IMG/VR virus record: IMGVR_UViG_3300047548_000232
Coordinates: 1 to 25,719 of that record
DNA: 25,719 nt
Source: a virus
Direction: 5' to 3' (one strand)
Shown: positions 22,306-25,719 of the stretch, in pieces
Layout: each line of letters opens with the position of its first letter
Numbering within the stretch: the stretch's first letter is position 1
Position numbers and translations under genes: made by a program
The notes under the pieces: generated by a model
Database searches by the model: none
Seen by the model: only the letters and a program-made list of their open reading frames with translations
Told to the model about the DNA's origin: nothing

Positions 22306-22449
22306 CTATCTCTCTTCCAAGATCATCTGATACTCGTAGATGTCCTCTTCCAACTCATATATCCTGTTATGAAGCATGGCTGCGCAGATGACGTACCCTA
22401 GAGCGAACCCGACGAGCAGGCATATTACACCGACTGAGATGGTTGTCAT
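22306..22449 (-). CDS. 47-aa membrane protein with short coiled tail
   Basis: Single-span protein: MTTISVGVICLLVGFALGYV, then ICAAMLHNR and an acidic helix (IYELEEDIYEYQMILEER). The first 25 residues form one transmembrane segment; the tail is a short amphipathic or coiled-coil helix likely in the cytoplasm. The start overlaps the stop of the upstream 59-aa gene by ATGA, and AGGGGTGA stands just before it. Function unknown. Layout resembles small phage membrane regulators or i-spanin-like stubs, but it is far from the lysis genes. Confidence 0.65.
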   Translation of the reverse strand: MTTISVGVICLLVGFALGYVICAAMLHNRIYELEEDIYEYQMILEER

Positions 22450-22625
22450 GACTTATCACCCCTGAATGAATTGATAACCTGCATCCCGGCTTCAAACTCA
22501 TCATGTGTGTAATATGGACCGCCGCAGCAGTCCGGGTCTCCGCATGAGTTATCGGACAGGTATCCGAGGACATCATCAATCGCTTGCCTCAGGATGTTCA
22601 GTTCGCAGATCTCTTCGTCTGTCAT
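22446..22625 (-). CDS. 59-aa cysteine-rich small protein
   Basis: Product begins MTDEEICELNILRQAIDDVL and contains a compact cysteine cluster, NSCGDPDCCGGPYYTHDEF (about 26-44), followed by a helical end. Three close cysteines and a nearby histidine could bind zinc. Start and stop both overlap neighbours by ATGA, strong evidence of a translated gene in a coupled operon. Function unknown. Confidence 0.65.
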   Translation of the reverse strand: MTDEEICELNILRQAIDDVLGYLSDNSCGDPDCCGGPYYTHDEFEAGMQVINSFRGDKS

Positions 22626-22819
22626 AACTCACCTATATATTCAAGGACGCGCTTGAAGGCTTTCAGATCCTTCTTGTAGGCCCTGATGTCCTCTGGGTGA
22701 TATACTATAGCAGCTTCTTTCTCGGTCCATTCAATGCGCTGCTTTAGCCACGCCTTAACCACGGCATCCATGTCCTGAAGGTCGAGCGATATAATAATCC
22801 TGTCACTGATCTGTGTCAT
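22622..22819 (-). CDS. 65-aa hypothetical protein
   Basis: Starts MTQISDRIIISLDLQDMDAV and ends 'EDIRAYKKDLKAFKRVLEYI' then GEL. The first third has beta-strand character (IIISLDL), the rest is helical and charged. The ATG at 22819 is chosen because it overlaps the upstream stop by ATGA; the frame is open further upstream, but that portion lies over the neighbouring gene. A hydrophilic cytoplasmic protein of unknown function. Confidence 0.6.
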   Translation of the reverse strand: MTQISDRIIISLDLQDMDAVVKAWLKQRIEWTEKEAAIVYHPEDIRAYKKDLKAFKRVLEYIGEL

Positions 22820-23004
22820 TTCTTCTTCCTCGCTTCTTTCTGCCAACCATCTTTTAAATGCCCGAAGTCGCGCGGCTCGGTAACAATATCCTCTTTGCCG
22901 CAAATGCCGCAGATGTCGGGATGCCACGTTGCAACGCCACACTCTCTGCGTCCATGCTTTTCTCCGCATTCGTAGCATATCCATGATGGGTATTCTTTAG
23001 TCAT
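22816..23004 (-). CDS. 62-aa zinc-ribbon-like protein
   Basis: MTKEYPSWICYECGEKHGRR begins a protein with two cysteine pairs: CYEC (about 10-13) and CGIC (about 33-36), plus an extra Cys in RRECG and histidines between. This spacing fits a zinc ribbon. The C-terminus is basic (WQKEARKKK). ATG 23004 is preferred because the conserved part begins there. It may bind nucleic acid or a host protein; that is inference from fold class. Confidence 0.7.
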   Translation of the reverse strand: MTKEYPSWICYECGEKHGRRECGVATWHPDICGICGKEDIVTEPRDFGHLKDGWQKEARKKK

Positions 23005-23332
23005 CGAACACGATCCTTCCACCACGCTTGGCGAGTGCGGCGCGGAGGGCGTCAGCATCCGTTGGTGCATTATACCATCCAAGTTCTTCCATCGCCTCCA
23101 CCAGCGGGTCAGGCTTTGGCGAAAGGATGGAGCCGTTCAAATGCTCCCCTGCCTCAATGGCGTCTGCTAAATACGCCCCAACATTCGCGGGGTTACACCC
23201 AGCAAACTGTTCATCATTCGCCCGCAGCCACGCGACAATCGCTGCGAGTTCTTTTTCAGCGCCATCATCGTAGCCTACGCAGTAGATGGCGGTCAGTTTT
23301 TCGTCCAAATCGGCCTGTGTGATCTCAGTCAT
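22997..23332 (-). CDS. Hypothetical protein, 'MTEITQAD' pair member 1
   Basis: 111-aa acidic protein. It starts MTEITQADLDEKLTAIYCVG, then 'KELAAIVAWLRAND', 'YLADAIEAGEHLNG' and 'LRAALAKRGGRIVFDD'. The N-terminus, 'AAIVAWL' helix and 'AGEHL' end are shared with the gene just upstream (23329-23565), so the two are paralogues with different middle parts. The final 'LRAALA' echoes the 'AALGET' module of the neighbouring family. Function unknown. Confidence 0.7.
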   Translation of the reverse strand: MTEITQADLDEKLTAIYCVGYDDGAEKELAAIVAWLRANDEQFAGCNPANVGAYLADAIEAGEHLNGSILSPKPDPLVEAMEELGWYNAPTDADALRAALAKRGGRIVFDD

Positions 23333-23565
23333 TTCAAATGCTCCCCTGCCTTAATCCCGTCGATCATATCGAACACATCAATGTTGTCTGTGGCATCGCC
23401 CACCCATTTCTCATGCAGCCACGCGACAATCGCAGCACGTTCTTGCATGCGGTGACGGGCGAAGGTTTCAGCGGTGAACACATGACACCTGTCGCAGGTG
23501 CATAGGTCAACCTCATTCCACAGCTCTTCCGTTGCATCATAGTCAGCCTGTGTGATCTCCGTCAT
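23329..23565 (-). CDS. Hypothetical protein, 'MTEITQAD' pair member 2
   Basis: 78-aa paralogue of the next gene downstream: MTEITQADYDATEELWNEVD, then 'CTCDRCHVF', 'ERAAIVAWLHEKWVGD' and 'DGIKAGEHLK'. It carries its own CTCDRC cysteine motif that could bind metal and is absent from its paralogue. Start and stop overlap neighbours by ATGA. Function unknown. Confidence 0.7.
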   Translation of the reverse strand: MTEITQADYDATEELWNEVDLCTCDRCHVFTAETFARHRMQERAAIVAWLHEKWVGDATDNIDVFDMIDGIKAGEHLK

Positions 23566-23849
23566 TTCGTTTCCCCCAAGGCTGCGATTGCATCACGCTG
23601 ACGATTGCCACAGCCGCCATTAAGCCAATCCCGTGCAGCGTCTTCCGATTGCGCAGATATGGCAGCGTATTGCTTTGCGCCGTTGTAATAAGCCAAGTCC
23701 TGTAATGCTTCGCTTTTAGTCAGCAACTCACGTAGCCGCTCGTTCTCTGCGCTTAGGGCTTCGATGCGGTCGGCGGCTTCATGCGGCAGTGTCGGGAGTG
23801 GTCTGTTAGACCGCAGCCGCTCCACCAGCGCCTTGTCGTCGTCAGTCAT
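23562..23849 (-). CDS. Modular small protein, 'DKALVERL' family member
   Basis: 95-aa protein with the family's three parts: N-terminus MTDDDKALVERLRSN, coiled-coil 'HEAADRIEALSAENERLREL' and C-terminus 'RDAIAALGETK'. The middle (LAYYNGAKQYAAISAQSEDA) is specific to this copy. Such proteins are common and uncharacterised in alphaproteobacterial phages; by layout they recall the enterobacterial Ead/Ea22 accessory proteins, an analogy only. Coupled by ATGA on both sides. Confidence 0.75.
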   Translation of the reverse strand: MTDDDKALVERLRSNRPLPTLPHEAADRIEALSAENERLRELLTKSEALQDLAYYNGAKQYAAISAQSEDAARDWLNGGCGNRQRDAIAALGETK

Positions 23850-24322
23850 TTCGTATCTCCCAGTGCTGCGCGGGCTGCTTCCTCGGTAGCATGAACCGTA
23901 TAGTCATACGGATTGTCTTCCCCGCGCTCGTCCTTCTCGGCGTCAGTGAAATAGTGCAGCGCAACCCACATATCGGGGACTGGCTTTGCGCCGCTTATCT
24001 GCAACACATGATTACCCTGCGGGCGGTTATCCCATTCGAAGTCTTCGTCGATACACTCGTCGATAGAGAAACGGCACTGGTCGCTACTGCAATCGTCTCC
24101 AAGGTAAAACCAATGCGCCTCATTTGACAGCCTCAACGCCTCACGCAGCCGCTCAATCTCTGCCGCTTGGGCTTCGATGCGGTCGGCGGCTTGGCGTCCA
24201 TCAACAACGCACATCTCATGTCCATAAATGAAGTCGGCCTTGTCGAGTTCATTAGGCGTCATCTCATCAACGGTCTTTTGCACCCGCAGCCGCTCCACCA
24301 GCGCCTTGTCGTTGTCAGTCAT
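23846..24322 (-). CDS. Modular small protein, 'DKALVERL' family, longest member
   Basis: 158-aa member: MTDNDKALVERLRVQ, then the coiled coil 'AADRIEAQAAEIERLREALR', a variable acidic middle with cysteines (YLGDDCSSDQCRFSIDEC), a segment 'GAKPVPDMWVALHYFTDAE' and the end 'EEAARAALGDTK'. The coiled-coil DNA is nearly identical to that of the copy at 25408-25467. GGGAG lies about 9 nt before the start, and a 155-nt regulatory gap precedes it, so this gene may head its own transcript. Function unknown. Confidence 0.75.
   Translation of the reverse strand: MTDNDKALVERLRVQKTVDEMTPNELDKADFIYGHEMCVVDGRQAADRIEAQAAEIERLREALRLSNEAHWFYLGDDCSSDQCRFSIDECIDEDFEWDNRPQGNHVLQISGAKPVPDMWVALHYFTDAEKDERGEDNPYDYTVHATEEAARAALGDTK
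24133..24192. repeat. 60-bp direct repeat, copy A
   Basis: Lies in the coiled-coil part of the 158-aa gene. It matches copy B (25408-25467) at 58 of 60 positions. The central 29 bp (24150-24178) also match 24740-24768 exactly. Confidence 0.85.
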
Positions 24323-24477
24323 ATCAAAAATCTCCCAATCCTTTTACACATCCAGCGAACGTGTAAAGAAATGCCGGGGTTCTTTTACATCTCGGCGGCA
24401 ACCGCCCCGGCTAGATGGATAGGTCAATGGTTGGACGGCACAGATAAACCTTGTTCCACCCCTATCTGCTGGCGATA
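24323..24477 (-). promoter_or_regulatory. Intergenic region with repeats upstream of the 158-aa gene
   Basis: 155 nt between two operon parts. TTTACAC (24343-24349) and GTGTAAA (24361-24367) form an inverted repeat with an 11-nt spacer. On the minus strand GATGTAAAAG and GATGTGTAAAAGG are imperfect direct repeats that overlap it. This looks like an operator or a second hairpin; no clear -35/-10 pair could be defined. Confidence 0.4.
24373..24411 (-). terminator. Terminator-like hairpin on the minus strand
   Basis: GCCGGGG (24373-24379) pairs perfectly over 7 bp with CCCCGGC (24405-24411), with an inner CGG/CCG pairing. Read on the minus strand, the stem is followed by ATTTCTTT, a modest T-rich tract. 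It would end transcripts from the 24478-24867 gene. Confidence 0.5.
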
Positions 24478-24867
24478 CTAAGCCTCTGAACCAGCTTGGC
24501 CTGTCAACGGCTCGTCAGGTGCGAATACCTGTTGAACATCAAATTCAATCTTCCACAGCGCACGTTTCAGCCGCTCAATCTCTGTCGTAAGGATTGCGTT
24601 AGCCGCTCTTTCGCTATCGAGTGACGAGACGGCTCCATGCCATTCTCGCTTTTGCTGGCGAAGAATGTTGATCTCCGTATCTTCATTGGCTTGCAGCGTT
24701 CGCACCGCTGAGGCTTGAAGTTTTATGGCTTTCTCCAGACGCTCAATCTCTGCCGCTTGGGCTTCGATTAGACGGGCAGCACGTTCAGCATCGCATCTGA
24801 AAGGAGTTTGATCGGTTAGAAAAAAGTTATCCAGCCGCTCCACTAGCGCCTTGTCGTTAGTCAACAC
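24478..24867 (-). CDS. Modular coiled-coil protein, 'DKALVERL' family member
   Basis: 129-aa protein from GTG 24867: N-terminus (V/M)LTNDKALVERLDNFF, coiled coil 'AARLIEAQAAEIERLEKAIK' and a long second helical stretch (INILRQQKREWHG ... AILTTEIERLKRALWKIEFD). It ends 'DEPLTGQAGSEA'; the DNA of these last codons is repeated at 22239-22261. AAGGGA about 6 nt ahead supports GTG 24867; the frame is open upstream, but that part lies over the neighbouring gene. Unlike its relatives it lacks the 'AALGET' ending. Confidence 0.65.
   Translation of the reverse strand: MLTNDKALVERLDNFFLTDQTPFRCDAERAARLIEAQAAEIERLEKAIKLQASAVRTLQANEDTEINILRQQKREWHGAVSSLDSERAANAILTTEIERLKRALWKIEFDVQQVFAPDEPLTGQAGSEA
24479..24501. 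repeat. 23-bp repeat, coding copy
   Basis: 3' end of the 24478-24867 gene; the partner copy lies at 22239-22261. Weaker similarity continues for about 14 bp on the low-coordinate side (ctgctgg[c/t]gat). Confidence 0.7.
24740..24768. repeat. 29-bp direct repeat, copy C
   Basis: Exact match to the centre of copy A (24150-24178), inside the coiled-coil part of the 24478-24867 gene. Similarity drops at once on both sides. Confidence 0.8.
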
Positions 24868-25069
24868 GCCCTGTCCCTTCGCAGTCTGGGCAAATAATAT
24901 CTTCGCCGCTGTTAGGTCCGTATGTTTGGCCGTTGCCGCAGCATCGTTCGCATTCAATATACCCGCGATCCACCAGCGGCTTGTCGTCCGACAAAGTTTC
25001 CTTCCGCTCAAAATCAAGCGGCATTGATGCGCAAATAATCTTGTCCAGCGCTTTGTCGTGGTCAGTCAT
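24857..25069 (-). CDS. DnaJ-type zinc-finger small protein with 'DKAL' N-terminus
   Basis: 70-aa protein. It begins MTDHDKALDKIICASMPLDF, a version of the family N-terminus, and ends in two CxxCxGxG-type motifs, CERCCGNGQ and CPDCEGTG (about 45-67), as in the DnaJ cysteine-rich domain. Two motifs would bind one zinc. DnaJ itself has four, so this is a half-size finger. It may be a host protein-binding or RNA/DNA-associated factor. ATG 25069 is chosen by the match to family N-termini. Confidence 0.75.
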   Translation of the reverse strand: MTDHDKALDKIICASMPLDFERKETLSDDKPLVDRGYIECERCCGNGQTYGPNSGEDIICPDCEGTGRVD

Positions 25070-25283
25070 CGCTATCTTCCTCTTCGCTATCGGTGAAGTC
25101 CTTGATGACTTCCGCCACGCGCTTCTGGGCAAACCAAAAGCCAGACAGCCAGCCAGTAGATTCACCATCGTTGTTCGCCAGTTCGCACATGGCCAACTCC
25201 ACTGTGAGGGCACGAGACAGTTCTTCAATGGCATCGTGGTAGCCAGCTTCATAGGCGGCGGATGTTAATGGCTTGTCAGTCAT
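25062..25283 (-). CDS. 73-aa hypothetical acidic protein
   Basis: Starts MTDKPLTSAAYEAGYHDAIE, followed by helical 'LSRALTVELAMCELANND', 'GWLSGFWFAQKRVAEVIKDF' and a highly acidic end (TDSEEEDSDD). It shares only the first residues with the neighbouring family. Good ribosome site (GGGAGAG); the stop overlaps the next gene. The acidic tail is reminiscent of DNA-mimic proteins, but the rest is not. Confidence 0.65.
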   Translation of the reverse strand: MTDKPLTSAAYEAGYHDAIEELSRALTVELAMCELANNDGESTGWLSGFWFAQKRVAEVIKDFTDSEEEDSDD

Positions 25284-25564
25284 TCCGTCTCTCCCAGTGC
25301 GGCGCGCAAACCGTTTTCATCGTAATATGTAGATAAGAACCGATCCCGCTTAACGCCCATAACGCTGTCGCTGTAACTGGCCTCTTCAATCAAATCCCAA
25401 GCGTAGTTCAACGCCTCACGCAGCCGTGCAATCTCTGCCGCTTGGGCTTCGATGCGGTCGGCGGCTTCGCGCAATGCTTCTCCTCGCGTTTTCCTCCCGT
25501 GAACAATGTCGCTATAACCCCATGCCTTTATAGCTGTGCATAACGCCTTGTCGTCGTCAGTCAT
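25280..25564 (-). CDS. Modular small protein, 'DKAL' family member
   Basis: 94-aa protein with all three family modules: MTDDDKALCTAIKAWG, coiled coil 'EAADRIEAQAAEIARLREAL' and C-terminus 'GLRAALGETE', around a unique middle (NYAWDLIEEASYSDSVMGV). AAGGAG precedes the start, and ATGA overlaps the gene on each side. Function unknown. Confidence 0.75.
   Translation of the reverse strand: MTDDDKALCTAIKAWGYSDIVHGRKTRGEALREAADRIEAQAAEIARLREALNYAWDLIEEASYSDSVMGVKRDRFLSTYYDENGLRAALGETE
25408..25467. repeat. 60-bp direct repeat, copy B
   Basis: In the coiled-coil part of the 94-aa gene at the right end. Two adjacent mismatches separate it from copy A (24133-24192), far less divergence than in the flanking coding sequence. 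Confidence 0.85.
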
Positions 25565-25719
25565 TGGAAACGCTCCTTGAGTTGGCGGACAAAGCCAGCG
25601 TATTCAGCATCGTCCACAACATCCGCCGCCATGTCCAAGATCAGCGGCGCGGCTGCACGGATGGCTGCACGGGCTTCATTCAAGACCATATCCATCAACG
25701 GCGAGGGACGCCCCCAATC
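25561..25719 (-). CDS. Partial hypothetical gene at the right edge
   Basis: Only the last 52 codons are in the window; the frame is open to the edge. The visible part reads DWGRPSPLMDMVLNEARAAI ... DAEYAGFVRQLKERFQ, helical, alanine-rich. Its TGA overlaps the next start, so the coupled operon continues beyond the window. No function can be given. Confidence 0.6.
   Translation of the reverse strand, partial: DWGRPSPLMDMVLNEARAAIRAAAPLILDMAADVVDDAEYAGFVRQLKERFQ

Noticed and set aside
24133-25467. CRISPR-like array from the repeated segments
   Set aside because: The repeats are inside protein genes, irregularly spaced and encode the same coiled coil; there are no uniform spacers.
1-25719. Integrase, att sites, tRNA genes or insertion sequences
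   Set aside because: None was recognisable on either strand; the phage may still be temperate with these outside the window.

Overview
The window is a stretch of a tailed-phage (siphovirus) genome or prophage with a lambda-like virion gene order. Several families seen here are typical of phages and gene transfer agents of Alphaproteobacteria: a GTA-type head-spike base, the 3TM holin, a GH108 endolysin, a DUF6950 cysteine-peptidase-like tail protein and a stand-alone DnaA domain IV. The host is therefore probably an alphaproteobacterium, but no genus can be named. No integrase, repressor, tRNA or att site is visible, so lytic and temperate life styles cannot be told apart.

Plus strand, 1-6132: the small terminase subunit is cut by the left edge. 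It is separated from the GpA-type large subunit by an inserted block: a head-spike base protein, a 61-aa linker gene, a 571-aa spike/fibre protein with an internal duplication, an HNH endonuclease and a 145-aa accessory protein. A gpW-like connector follows the large terminase.

Plus strand, 6129-12263: portal, a protease-capsid fusion with a strong internal start for the capsid alone, head-completion and tail-terminator genes, tail tube, and the G/GT tail chaperone pair. The GT form is predicted from a textbook -1 frameshift site (A AAA AAC, 6-nt spacer, 8-bp stem).

Plus strand, 12238-19508: a short tape measure, three tail-tip proteins (the third with a DUF6950 fold), a J-like host-specificity protein with tandem repeats, a small membrane protein, a BppU-like protein and a collagen/C1q-like fibre.

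Plus strand, 19540-21769: lysis cassette (GH108 endolysin, 3TM holin, nested Rz/Rz1 spanins), then a metallophosphoesterase. A palindromic hairpin marks the convergent junction.

Minus strand, 21801-25719: about 15 tiny genes, mostly overlapping by ATGA and transcribed toward the late genes. Five belong to a modular paralogous family sharing an N-terminal 'MTD-DKAL' module, a coiled coil and/or a C-terminal 'AALGET' module, with up to 60-bp near-identical DNA repeats. Two more share an 'MTEITQAD' N-terminus. Others are zinc-binding-like, two are tiny membrane proteins, and the last is an orphan DnaA domain IV. No gene-free stretch exceeds 300 bases; the largest gaps (22127-22305, 24323-24477, 18179-18294) are described where something can be said.
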